This document shows, in pieces, positions 20,918-32,568 of a DNA stretch of 64,000 bases (position 1 is its first letter; every line of letters begins with the position of its first letter). The stretch lies in assembly GCA_963853835.1 (NCBI GenBank), contig OY970823.1, positions 1,855,501 through 1,919,500 on the forward strand, written 5' to 3'. The stretch is from Calendula officinalis. Lineage: Eukaryota > Streptophyta > Magnoliopsida > Asterales > Asteraceae. Made by a program: the position numbers and the translations under genes. A model generated the notes under the pieces. It did not search any database. It saw only the letters and a list, made by a program, of their open reading frames with translations, and was not told the origin of the DNA.

Positions 20918-23028
20918 TCATACTTTTGTTTTGTCGAGGGGGAGAAATACAAATTCTAGGGGGAGAATTATTATTTCTAGGGGGAGAAAATTCAGAAAAA
21001 TCAAAACAAAAATACCCAATATGAATAAACAAACGAAAAATCTTTTCATAAGACAATACTTTCCCACGGTTTTCGAGATCCGGCCTTACCTTCCCAGGGA
21101 AATATTTCTGCCAAGTGGTAAATGTGAGGGTATACGTCTAGGGTATAGAACTAGGTGAGTGCAAGGTGATGTGAAAACATGATAAATTTAAGAAAACACA
21201 CCTTTGAGTGCATCCAAACCGTCAACAAACTGGGCAACCATACAAATAGGTGATCATTCATGCGTTGAATGTTTTACTAGACTTTACTGACCCAGTAAAG
21301 CAAATGCACGCCACCACCAACCACTCAAATTTCTCTCAACAGGAATTTGTTTCAATTCATTAGGGGACGTAGCACAAAATCTACTGACTACTCATTCAGA
21401 GTATGTCGGTATTGAAACATAATAACCTCCTGCCCCGGGTTAAATCTCTTTGTATGCACAGTGTGTCTAGTTCTCACCCTCAAGAATCTTCCAATATAGG
21501 ACACTTGCACTACAAAAATGGATCTCCGTGAATCCATCGGAACACTCGTAGTGGCATCACAATCTGATGTTTCACGAGGATCGAGTGGAAATCCTGCTAG
21601 AGCTAAAATCACGCCAACTCTAAGTGCATGTCACACATTGGAATCAACGGTTGTGCAAACGACTACCAATTCATACCGTGTGCTAACGGATACTCTATGT
21701 GAGTCCGGTGTTACCGAAAAATCCATGTGAAACTCCTAAAATGAAACGTCTTTAAAAGCTGATTAAAATGCACATGAGCGTAATAGACCACTCTCAAATT
21801 ACTCCTATGATCTGCTATATCCAGCATGATCTTCCCCGGAGCCACCGACAATATAGGAACTAAAAAGTGAGGGTCCTAGGTCTAGGTGAGCAGAATCAAG
21901 TATCGTGGGATCTTGATTGGGGTGCGCTGAGGTAAAAATTGAGAGGGGGTTTGAAGTATGGGGTGCAAATCAGCTTATCACATGGTAACACAAAATGAGG
22001 GTGTGGTTGAAAATGAAAAAGTGAGTTGAGTGACGAATGTGTGAGAAAGGGTTAAAGAAAACATAAAACTCTCCCTAAACCGAACAAAAATCCGGGTAAC
22101 CACATATATATCAGACTGCATAAGTTGCTTTCTGATTAAGACATCATGGACCCAGTGATGCAATGCACAACCCCACTGACCACTCAAGTACAAAAAGTAC
22201 TTGTTTCAAAATCACGGAGTTACCACATCTACTATCGACATCTCATTTGGAGACTGTTGATATTGAAAAAGAGGACCCACCTCCAGTCCTCGCCTTCGTT
22301 TGTCCACATATAGAGTCTAGAACCAAATTAAATTTCTCTAGGACACAGGCACTCTACCAAGCATATCTAAGTGATATCGCCGGAACATTCATAGTGATAC
22401 CAAAATTATTGGTATTCCACGATGATTGAATGGAAATCATACCAGTGGTAACATCAAAGCCAACACTAAACGTAGGTCACACAGTTTCTGTAACTGTTGT
22501 GTTAACAGGCAATCTATGTGATCATGGGTTACCCTGATACTTTCTTGTCCGAAGATCTGACGAATGTACTCCATTCTAATCAACAACAGTCACTATGTCA
22601 TATAGAGGATCTGATGACTGTACTCCATTCTTATCAACAACAGTCTATACATCAGATAAGGGATTCTATGACCGTACTCCAACATCATCAACAACGGTCA
22701 GAAAATCCAAATCAAATCAATATACCGCACTGCTACGACTTCAACAAATATCAGGAACCGAAGATCATCAACAAATCGACAAAGCCACAACTTCAAGAAA
22801 AAGACTTCCACTGCCGACTGCTCAATCCATGGGTCTACATATCGTCGATTTGCTTGAAGTCTTCTGAGATACTTTCTATTGGTCAAAAAGCCAATTAAAA
22901 GTATCATTATCACCGAATTTCAAAAGCTGGAGCTGCTTCTTCAACAAAACTGCACAACTATTTGTCAATCAATTCCAGCTTTACAAACAAAGAAGACTTC
23001 AAAGATATGCAACCTAGACTATTGTTAC
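20918..23028 (+). other. Tail of the outer element (inverted copy of 15120-17290)
   Basis: This is the continuation of the outer element after the nested insertion. It opens with three GGGGGAGA boxes at 20938, 20959 and 20980, then has two diverged copies of one segment of about 400 bp (starting near 21297 and 22148), both beginning ACCCAGTRAWGCAA and both containing GTTTCAA, GTCGGTATTGAAA-like and GGAAATC blocks. Sense open stretches at 21518-21730 and 22163-22429 match those in the nested element. No known domain is recognised. Confidence 0.6.
22518..22898 (+). pseudogene. Tail ORF with three 18-residue repeats
   Basis: A 126-codon open frame contains three tandem units of 54 bp (22554-22607, 22608-22661, 22662-22715) encoding D-L/S-M/T-x-V-L-x-x-x-QQ-Q/R-S patterns, for example DLMTVLHSYQQQS. 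The nested relative shows no such repeats in the equivalent stretch, so the expansion is specific to this copy or was lost in the other. The start codon is arbitrary; it may be the C-terminal piece of a longer tail protein. No homology is recognised. Confidence 0.45.
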
Positions 23029-23040
23029 AAAGGGGGAGAT
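23029..23040 (+). promoter_or_regulatory. Polypurine tract of the outer element
   Basis: AAAGGGGGAGAT directly precedes TGTTAGGTC, the start of the 3' LTR. The preceding bases (CTAGACTATTGTTAC) also match those before the nested element's 3' LTR. Confidence 0.88.
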
Positions 23041-23342
23041 TGTTAGGTCATATTTATATTGTAAATAATAGTCTAAGGGGCAAGATTGTCAACATTTTAT
23101 AGTTGATAGATTAGTCTTAGGATTAGTCTTAGTTTAATTAAGCAATTAAGGACATGTTATATAAACCAAAGTGTAAGCCTTAATTGCTAACTTTTGCCAT
23201 TAATCAAATCTTATCTTCCAAGCAAAAGCTCCTCCTTCTCTCTACTCTCTCTCTAAAACCCTAACCTTCATTCTCTAGTTTTCTCACCTAAATCATCATC
23301 AAAGATTAAGTAATGGATTAGATGCTTGTTTGATTATCTACA
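23041..23342 (+). repeat. 3' LTR of the outer element (3' end uncertain)
   Basis: It starts TGTTAGGTCATATTT directly after the purine tract and has a TATA box (TATATAAA, 23158-23165). A pyrimidine-rich leader with CTCTCTCTAAAACCCTAACC follows. No 5' LTR is in the window, so the end at CTACA (23342) is a guess. The distal half is repeated downstream in the 204-bp array. Confidence 0.7.
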
Positions 23343-23811
23343 GTGTAGTTTCATGTTTAAAAAATAAAATGGAAATAAATTTGTGAGATGTAAATTAAAA
23401 TGGAAATAAATTTGTGTAGTTCCAAGCAAAAGCTCCTCCTTCTCTTTACTCTCTCTTTAAAATCCTAACCTTCATTCTCAAGTTTTCTCACCTAAATCAT
23501 CATCAAAGATTAAGTAATGGATTAGATGCTTGTTTGATTATCTACAGTGTAGTTTCATATTTAAAAAATAAAATGGAAATAAATTTGTGAGATGTAAATT
23601 AAAATGGAAATAAATTTGTGTAGTTCCAAGCAAAAGCTCCTCTTTCTCTTTACTCTCTCTTTAAAATCCTAACCTTCATTCTCAAGTTTTCTCACCTAAA
23701 TCATCATCAAAGATTAAGTAATGGATTAGCTGCTTGTTTGATTATCTACAGTGTAGTTTCATGTTTAAAAAATAAAATGGAAATAAATTTGTGAGATGTA
23801 AATTAAAATGG
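23217..23811 (+). repeat. 204-bp tandem array, 2.9 copies, seeded from the LTR
   Basis: Units start at 23217, 23421 and 23625 with TCCAAGCAAAAGCTCCTC and end in TTTGTGTAGT; the last stops after AAATTAAAATGG. Each unit has the CTCTC-rich leader, an ACCTTCATTCTC block and two near-repeats of AATGGAAATAAATTTGTG. Copies differ by only a few substitutions. Confidence 0.95.
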
Positions 23812-26360
23812 CGTAGCGTGTGAGGATATTTCCTGAAAGATGATGTGGTGTGGTGTGATTGCTGAGGTGGCAGAAACAATGATGTGGCTAGTGATACTCA
23901 TACCCAGTAGCCAAAAGTACAATTGCCTAAATAAACTAATAAAAAGTAGAATATTAAAAGTGAATATTTTCAAAAATACAATATCACTTGCTACATTAGC
24001 TTTTAATATTTGAGTTTTTCTAACATGTGCCCTAGACATATGCTTGAGTGCATTAAATAACATTAACTTTCCAATTAAACTTACAAATTCAATGAATATA
24101 TCCATTGAAAATGCCAAATATAACTTTATTAATGAGTTACAGAATTTTATTAGGAAATTTTAAGTGAATTAAATACACCTAAACATGTGCCCTAGAAAAA
24201 CCTTTAATATTTTTGGCTTTTTTAATAACTTTCCTTTCAAATATATAAGCAAAATAAGATCTTCTAATCTCTGTATATTTGCATAAATAAGTAAATGTTT
24301 TATTTGCCTACGGTTGATGAATATTATTTTTTATAAATTTTATTTTAATTTGCTCTTATTTCTCTAATAGATGGTGTATTTTTTTTATACATGTAATATA
24401 GGTACATGCTTTTTGTTGATAAGTATTTGTTAAAAAAAAGAAAGAAAATTCGAACCTATCTCACTAGAACACCATAGCCCAACTACAAGACATATGAAAA
24501 CAACAAATTATATTCTTAAATATTTTTGTCAAAGAATTCTCCGGTTCACCTAATACCTAACCTGCGTTTTTTTAATGTATATATCGTCTCCTTGTTTTGT
24601 TCTTTATAATAGCATTGTACAAGCACTTATTAAGGGGTTGTCCAATCAATTTTCGGGCTTTGAGCATAATTTTAAAAATAGATCTCCTAAAGTTAAAATT
24701 TTTCCAAGTAAAAATCTTCCCCGCCAAATGAAAATGTCACCCCAGTTTGTAAGTTATATATGCATACTTTCTGCCCTTAATATTTCATTTGACTTATATT
24801 TTATATTGATTTAAGTAGTCCATCATTCTCAATTTACTTCTCAACAGCTATCATCGGATAAATCCTTATCACATATGATTGTAACTGACTATCGGTTATT
24901 ACATGGACCCGCTAGTTGTTAATATCATATTTTCTAGTCGAAATAAACTTGAATTTATTATACCACTCAATCCACAATTCAGTTTTTGTTATATCAGCCG
25001 ACACTTCAACTTTCACACTCATATCAACAATACCGCACTTCAACTTTTTGATCCCTCACACACAAAAAATACAAATACCGAAAATGAATCGGGTTGCCAC
25101 ATATGGGGGAGATCACCCTAACCAATTGAGCCTACTATTTAGAGCAAATGGAGTGCACACTTGCACACTGACACCACGCAATGCAAATTTTATAGCTAAT
25201 ATACAACAATAGTTTTGGTCAATGCAATAAAAAGTATAAGTCTGAAATTGTTTTGAATATATGATGAAGTTATTCCGAAACAACAAAAGAAAACGCCAAA
25301 AAAGAGCATCCGAAATTACTGCAAACTCCATGTTCTCTGTCAAAATATAGGTTTGTGTTAGCAATCGAGTGAGAAAAATCCTTTTAATATTTAGATAGAT
25401 ATACCACACAACACATACACAACTTATTTGTAATTATATCTAGGAAAAAAATACGTATGTAATGGAGAGTCAATGCTCATGCTTTTGGCATCCAAATCCA
25501 ATACGAAATTTCAGACTATCCGAAAATGAATAAAAATGCAATACTCCAACTAAATACAACAACGGCTCAAGCTTTATGCTTCAAGCCTTCATATATACAC
25601 AACAATGTAAAATCATTTATTTACTAGTTCAAGTTCAAACTTTTATAAAAACGAGTACCAGCGCGTTGCAGCGGGATTTAAATCGTTATACATAAATTAT
25701 ATTTTATCTTTTGTCCAGCTTAATTTCTTTTGTTACGTATTTATGATATAAAAATAATGCATATCATAAAACAAATAACAATATTAACATTATAATAATA
25801 TTATATAGTATTATTATTGGTAATTTATTGAAATTCAAAATTCTGTACCACCATATCACAATGAAATGCTTTAACAATTCATGTTTGTCATAATATTTTT
25901 CTATTTTATAAGTTTAATAGTTATCTTTAATACTATTTAGTACTTGAAAGCAAAAATGTAAAATTTTAATAAAAGAATGTAATTATCAGAATCTTTAAGG
26001 GATTAGATGTTAGAATATGAAAGCTGAGTGAAGAATAAATTTTCACCAGTCATACTGATAAAGGCCCTATGAGAGAAGAAGGAAACGGGCCACAACTACT
26101 AATATGGGCCAGCTGAATTATGTTCTTGGTCTTAAGCTGGATCCATTATGTCAAGAAGTTACCAGCGAATTTTATATATTTCATGTGTCTAATTTTAATA
26201 TTTTATATACAACAAAAATACTTATTTTAAATTTATAAAATAAATACATATTATCATAAGTTAAAATTTGGGATTATGGAAACTTAAATATTTTATAAAT
26301 AATATTTATTATATGCTTAAAGATAAAGTGATTAACTGTAAAAAATTGGTCTTGGGTCAA
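23812..26360. other. AT-rich intergenic DNA, no gene seen
   Basis: No supported coding region. CATGTGCCCTAGA occurs twice (near 24025 and 24185), which may mark an old element. Near 25650-25672 a GC-rich hairpin (CCAGCGCGTTGCAGCGG) resembles a Helitron 3' terminal hairpin read on the - strand, but the terminal CTAG is not in place. Confidence 0.6.
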
Positions 26361-26494
26361 GAAATTTTTACACAACTAATATGTCATCATACTCATACTT
26401 AAAAAAGCAAAACTTAATAAAAGGTTGGAAATTTTTACAAAACTAATACGTCGTCATACTCATACTTAAAAAAGCAAAAAATAATAAAAGGTTG
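26361..26494 (+). repeat. 67-bp direct tandem duplication
   Basis: Units at 26361-26427 and 26428-26494 begin GAAATTTTTACA and end AATAAAAGGTTG. They differ at a handful of positions, including CACAAC versus AAAAC and a TATG versus TACG change. Confidence 0.93.
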
Positions 26495-26579
26495 GTCAAA
26501 TCCCAAACCTTCTGCTTTGACTTACTTGATCTTACCATTGGGACAGAGACATCTTTGTGTTTCAATTCCTCTACCTCGC

Positions 26580-26830
26580 GTTCATGATATCTACATTCAA
26601 CTGTGCCCCGGAGACACGGTCGAAGCACGCCCGCCCAGTGTGCTTCTTTCACGACATGCTCTGGTCCCGGGTGTCTTCCGGTGGTCTTCTAGCGTTAGAA
26701 GAAGTCGTGTCCGTCCCGGACATCTGCAACGCCCTTCCCCGCCTTTTTTTTTTAATCTGGGGTGAAGGAAAAGACTGACCCCTTCGGTGACTTTCGCGGT
26801 CGCCCTCACTGAACCGACTTGAATCTGAAC
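26580..26830 (-). other. GC-rich island of unknown origin
   Basis: Roughly 250 bases with many CpG and CCCGG motifs stand out sharply from AT-rich flanks. Open frames exist on both strands, none clearly real. On the - strand 26652-26443 encodes YHEREVEELKHKDV, which vaguely recalls the end of a gypsy integrase, but the match is too short to call. The flanks 26831-28129 show no supported gene. Confidence 0.4.
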
Positions 26831-28129
26831 TACGATTCAGATCAAGTCTTACCGAAATCGGAGGGTAAATAATGAAATATATTTTAGTATTATCAAAACT
26901 CACCCCTAGTTTAGGGGAGGTTTTGTAAATGTTGAATAACCCCGTTTGAACTTTAAGTATTCCGTTTTTTATCTCTAATGAACAGTACCTCTCCAATGGT
27001 GATTGTATTAATAGAGTAATAAACAAAGACAACAAAAATAATAAAAAATTATTTATGAACAGTAATGGTATGGCTAATGTATTATAAAGGTAAAGTAAAA
27101 ATCGATAAACAATGATATGTTATATATTTATGATATATTAGTAAATTACATCAGTGATGATAAATTGGCCGTTCAAATCGACTTTACATAAGCCATACAA
27201 TACAACAATGATAAATTGGTAATGAGAGAAGATGAAGAGATACATGGAGAAGAGATGAGTGAAGAACCCTCATTTTATCAGGGGAAATAAGAAAACAAAC
27301 CCTCACTTTTCAAAGGACTATAAAAACAAAATATTAAAATATATATTTCGGGTTAACCGAAAATTCATGATATTGGAATCCAAATGCGACCTGAAAACCA
27401 GGAGATCTGAATTTTCAGATTGGAATTTTGGATTATGAGATTCGGATTATTTTAACACCTCCTACTTTGGATCAAACCTCACATATTTAGCCTGCTTCAA
27501 GTAGTTTGAATAAAAGGCTTGTTGGAGTGTGCTTTAAAAAAAAAAAATGAATGATTTGATTTTGATACATGTACAACAGACTACGAGAATCAACAAAAAT
27601 CAGGCCATCCTCCTAGTCCTAGCAGAAGGCATAACGAACTGAGATTGTTAACCAACAAAGAAAATAAAATTCAACAAAGCCCTAGACAGAAAAACCTAAA
27701 TCAACAAAACTCATAAAAAAACTCAAATTGGATATAAAAGAAAAGTAACTAACCACGATCAGGACGATCTACTAAGCATTGGCGGTTTTGGGGGGAGCTG
27801 GGGTTAAGTTTTTGCATCCTCTCCATTACGAGCTCATACTCGCACTTCCATGGCATCCGATTGCCGGCACTTGTTGAGTGGAATGTCTCGGTAGGCCAGT
27901 GGGACTTTCGCTTCCACCATTTCTTCTCGTGTTGCGATCATTGGCTTTGATGATCCCTCACCCTCCATTTATTCTTCAAGATCGCTTCGATTATCTCTTT
28001 TTCCCTGTTCATTTTTTGATCAACAATGTTGGACTGCGGTTCGGATATATCAACCTGTCCAAACTATACGAGAGTCAGAATGTGAGATGATTTACACCAC
28101 AATAACAGAATAACTTTTATTACACTCAA

Positions 28130-30890
28130 TCTCTACTATATTATAAAGAGTTTACACATTCCTAAATTAGCAAGGCTGAAAATTCAGCCAACACACTTGC
28201 TAATTATGGAATTGGAATGATCTTGGATAAAAAAAACCTTAGACAGGTTTCGAACTCACCACCTCCACCTTATTTACACAGAGTAGACCAAGCTTTTGGC
28301 TGCAATGCTCTTCCTAAACAATATATGTATATCGCTTCAAACGAGGGTGAGGAATAACATCTACCCCACCGCCTCATTGCCCAATAAACACACTGAATCT
28401 TTTATTGTGAACTTAAAGGGTTGTTTACATTGGGTAATGAAAGGACTCGCTTTGGAAATTATAACTTTGATTCAACCGATTACTTACCCAAGAATAATCA
28501 TATCAATTTTAACAGATGGTTTCCCTAATCCAAATACTCCCTGCTATTTTGTGTTTCGCTCTCAATCATCCGCCCTCACTCTCCAGCAGTTATCAAGTTT
28601 TCTTTCATAAATTCCGGTGACGCCTTTAACGATAAAACCATATAAGGTATGGTATATAAACCAATCTCACCATAATTATTTTGCACTCTTTTTTACTGTT
28701 TCTATATATATGTAGGCAATGATTCTTGCTGCATCTATAGATGGAGGAATTTTAAATAAAAGCGGTATGCTGTTTTATATGACGATGGTAACATTGCTGA
28801 GCTTAATGGATTTGATATAAAGAGAATGAGGTAACTAAGCTCGTTAAAGTGTTCCAAGTAATATCTTTTATCTTTTTGGATTAATAATTTTCTAAATTAT
28901 AAACTTATTTTCTCATAATTATTGTAATATTCAGTCTGAACTATTTGACAACAAATTTCACGGGTCTACCTTAGAGGATATTTATTCTGTAGTTACTTCT
29001 TTTGCAAACCGCTGGCTTTGTCTTTTTGATGTATGCAAATTGTAGATCAAATTTCTTTTATGTTTTCTGATGATTTTTTAATGAAAAAAATGATACTACA
29101 GAATTAAGGGAAGATAAAGCCTATGTTGCCGATGTGGTGTTGCATCTCAATCACATGTAAGTTGTAACTATCCCATTTTATATTTTTCTTATTTAATAAA
29201 ACACTTACTTTATATAAATTTGAATTTTAAAACTTAATAATTTGTTTGCATTTTATTCTTGATGAAACCAGGGGAATCTGCTGGATTTAAACATGTTTTG
29301 ATTATTATTGTAGGCTGTGATGAAGTTAACATGATGTCAGCCCGAAAGAGTGCTTTATAACAAGACTTGAAGATATACCATCATACAACTTACATACTCA
29401 AATGTACTTAGGTTTATTTGATTTTAGAACCATTTAGTGGATTTTAATTTTTACTATCGACTGCTTGATTTGATTTAATTTTTCTGTAAAAGTAAGATAT
29501 CTTATAGGTTTATAAAGATTTGACGTGTTTGACATATTTGACCAATTTAACCCGTTTGCGATAATATTGAATTGACACGTATGTTGAACGTTACTGAGAT
29601 GATTTTTTGACACATTAGGCCATTAGACACATATCTTATAGGTTAATAAAGATTTGACCTGTATGACGATGACCCATTTAAATTGAAGAATTTTGCAATG
29701 AATATGGATAAAAAAAATTAAGTTGTCTATTGTTTCTATTTTCAAGACCTGTTAGTCTATGTTATTTCAAAATTTGTACAATCACCCAACAAAAGCAACA
29801 TGGCAATTTCATATACGAAGTAAAAGTTTGTCAAAACATCAGTAGTTGACAAAGTACTCAAATCCACTTTTGAGTTGCATAGTGATTTTACAGGTAAATT
29901 ATTGAGTAATGAGTCTCACATATTATGAGTAACGAGTCTCACACATTATGATTAAAGTGAGTTTAATGATGTTTACAATTAAAAGTAAGGATAAATTAGT
30001 CATTTCACATTTTTATAGGAGATAGTTAGTAGGTATGCGTCTCAATATTTTTTACCAAATAAAGAAAATTTAAAAGTATATCACTTATTATGAAACACCC
30101 TGAAATATAGAATGTATCACATATTTTGAAACGCAACAAGTAATTGTTATATCATTGGCATATCAGTATATCATTAGTATGTTTATTTGTTTAAAAAAAA
30201 TTAACATTAGTATTTGACTAAAATAATACTTTCACAATTATTAACAGTGAAATTTGACTTTTAATTTACATACGCTCGAATAAAAGCTAGTGCTATAAGC
30301 TTATATAAAACGTACATCTTTTAGAAGCAAAACACTAAAGTATTACATAGAAGAAGCAAAGCCTATTATATTGCATGCGGTCTAAAATTTGCAAGCACAA
30401 AAAAATTGAAGTGCAAAATAAAAGTAAACCCATTTTAATTTTAAATAATTAACTTCAATTTTTATTTTTTTTGTATAGTCATACATTCAAAGACGGTGGA
30501 AACTAAAATAGTAACTCAATAAGTCATTGTGACTCATCCGACTTGTATTTTAAATCTGACCCAATAAATCATTGTGACTCATTAAACACATATCTTATGG
30601 TTTATTAAAGATTTGGCCCATTTGACATTTGACGCGTTTATGATATTATCATTTTTTACCTATTTTATGTTTAACTACTTTTTTATCTTCATATTTACCC
30701 GGTAGACCTGATATCAATTAAATTCAGGTAACACATGTGCATATTACTGGAAGATTTTGTGTCTACCCTAATTTAAATTAACATTAATTTGTAAATTTAT
30801 CGTTAGAAAGAACACGCAACAGAACGACATGTTTCGCCGCAAAATATAGTTACAGGGTATCCGCCGCCGCATAGCGCGGGTACCTGCTAG
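28130..30890 (+). mobile_element. Helitron, non-autonomous
   Basis: The 5' end is TCTCTACTATATTATAAAGAG and the 3' end is a GC hairpin (CCGCCGCCGCATAGCGCGG) followed by GTACCTGCTAG; the element lies between A (28129) and T (30891), as Helitrons do. No target duplication is expected. No Rep/helicase gene is visible. The longest frame (28296-28610, 104 codons) is unrecognised; segments around 28690-29160 could be captured gene pieces. Three copies of a 45-bp block (ACATATCTTATAGGTTWATAAAGATTTG) lie near 29500, 29630 and 30587. Confidence 0.88.
29985..30145. mobile_element. Partial Stowaway-like MITE inside the Helitron
   Basis: The stretch TAGTCATTTCACATTTTTATAG, then GTATATCACTTATTATGAAACACC and ATAGAATGTATCAC, matches the right half of the MITEs at 30920-31215 and 52888-53198. 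The left terminus is not clear. Confidence 0.6.
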
Positions 30891-30919
30891 TGTAATTATT
30901 ATTTAGCATGATTATATTA

Positions 30920-31215
30920 CCTCCATATCAAAATAAGTGATACATTTAAAAAACTTCGGTTTTTGAAGCAAAAGATTGAAAAATAATTTAAAATAGTTTA
31001 AAGTGGATAGTTAGTGAATAATGAGTCCACTTCTTTTGAATGAATGTTTAAAAGTAAAAGTAAGGGTAAAAGAGTAATTTTATTTTATTAAAGTAGATAG
31101 TTAGTGGAGAATGGGTCCCACTTTTTTGCCAAATAAGGTAAATTTTAAAATTATATCACTTATTTTGTTCTATCCCTAAATAGAAAGTGGATCACCTATT
31201 TTGATACAGAGATAG
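30920..31215. mobile_element. Stowaway (Tc1/mariner) MITE
   Basis: Inverted ends CCTCCATATCAAAATAAGTG and ATCACCTATTTTGATACAGA, flanked by TA on both sides (30918-30919 and 31216-31217). 296 bp, non-coding, same family as 52888-53198. The stretch 31218-31830 beyond it is AT-rich with no feature seen. Confidence 0.85.
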
Positions 31216-31835
31216 TATAAGGGAGATTTAATATGTACTCGGAATCATATCATGGTAACATTAAATGTCTTTTATACCTCTGCATTTAATTTATTAAAAA
31301 CTTTTAGTTATAATTATGATAAGAGTAAAATCAGTATAACTCAAAAGTATTAATGATTCATAAATTCCCTTTTTTCCTTTAACTAAGAAAATTTTGGTTT
31401 ATTAAACAATCATTACCGTATGCTCATAAGCCACGCATTAGCAAAACTTATTATATAATTAGTCAGAGCCTAAAACTTAAGTAGTCAGACCAAACTATAT
31501 AAGGAAAGGGTTAACAATTCTAATAACATTTTTAAGAGTGAATGTATTACTCATCTTTGATGAATAGTTTTTTATAATGTTTTTCATTTTGTTTTATTTT
31601 TTTAAATAGTGTTTTTATTTTATTTTATGTAGTATATTTACTTCTTGGAAAATGTTAATTATTTCTCTTTGAATTACGATTAAAAAAAATGTTACATGCT
31701 TAAAGTTAGTATTAATTATTTATAACCACCCTCTCTCCCCTAAAAATTACTAACCAATCAATAGTGATTATACTTCAATATTTGTACATTAACCAATTTA
31801 CTAACTTTTAACCATTTTTAATGGGTTATGGTTAG

Positions 31836-32399
31836 TGTTGAAACCGTGTTCCACGATCGTCTGGCAGGATGGTTCCAACGACGATTCTGCAATCAACGAA
31901 CAACTCTAAGTCAAAGGTTCCCAGGGTGGATCCCCGTGAGAACACTCTGACACTCAAGTTAGTGATTATACGAATTAAAGTCTTAAGTATTGAAGAGAAT
32001 TGAAAGTGTTTGGTGAGAGTGTTTAATGCAGAGTGAATTGAATACCTGGAAGGATGCTTGAGGTCATCCTTTATAGCCAACCTGTCCGAGCGGGAAAGAG
32101 AAGGCCTCTTTCTTTGATCCGGGCTCTGGCGGGTCTTCCGGATAAAAGACGCATCTGCACTCGAGGGTCCGCCGGGTAATGACCTAGGCTTTCGCTTTCG
32201 CCGTCTTCAGGTCTATACGCATTTATTGTGCACTTGCTTCGATATGTTTTATCCATAAAAACCGCTTAGCACGTTTCCTTTCGTTGGGACTTGTATTTTG
32301 AGATCGATCGTTCGTTCTATTTTGTCATTATCATTTCTTCTATCCATCCGGCGTTGTTACCCTTTCGGATGGTACATCGATACGGACCATATATCATTA
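31836..32399 (-). repeat. 3' LTR of the gypsy element
   Basis: Begins TGTTGAAACCGTGTT on the + strand and ends ATATATCATTA. If strict TG...CA ends are required the right limit is 32396, but the target duplication only matches when TTA is included. Differs from 49812-50375 at scattered, mostly transition, positions. The purine tract on the - strand is AACTTGAGGGACT. Confidence 0.93.
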
Positions 32400-32560
32400 A
32401 GTCCCTCAAGTTAAAAATAAATATCTCATGGTTTTAATTTTAAGTTTATCATTCCGTTCGACGATTACTCCTACCGTCTTGTCAAGCCCTTTTGGAAAAG
32501 TTACCGTTGGACCATTCCGACCGTTGGGTAACTCCCTATACGTCTTTTCAACTTCTTTTC

Positions 32561-32568
32561 TTATATAT
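32561..32568 (+). promoter_or_regulatory. TATA box of the antisense ORF
   Basis: TTATATAT lies about 100 bases before the ATG at 32671, just inside the 3' LTR boundary, with a C-rich leader (CCCCCCCCCC at 32628-32638) between. It would drive transcription antisense to gag-pol. Confidence 0.55.

Larger units (their letters stand above)
1..23342 (+). mobile_element. Sirevirus-like Ty1/copia retrotransposon, outer element, 5' end outside window
   Basis: Gag with a CCHC knuckle and a long coiled coil, aspartic protease, DDE integrase, RT and RNase H occur in copia order on the + strand, followed by an env-position ORF, a tail, a purine tract and an LTR start. The span is treated as one element because the nested relative at 14846-20912 shares both its gag (with 825-2840) and its tail (with 20918-23040), and their LTRs begin alike (TGTTGGGTC and TGTTAGGTC). 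It carries a CACTA element, a hAT MITE and that relative. Without them about 13.9 kb remain. Multiple purine tracts and an env-position ORF are known traits of Sireviruses. The 3' LTR end is uncertain. The alternative is that the first copia element ends near 6400 and another begins before 10386. Confidence 0.72.

Noticed and set aside
23803..24117. 104-codon frame on the - strand
   Set aside because: AT-rich, no recognisable domain, overlaps repeat-like CATGTGCCCTAG motifs; likely chance.
25650..25672. Possible Helitron 3' end on the - strand
   Set aside because: Hairpin present but terminal CTAG and a matching 5' end are missing; reported only as a remnant in the AT-rich region.
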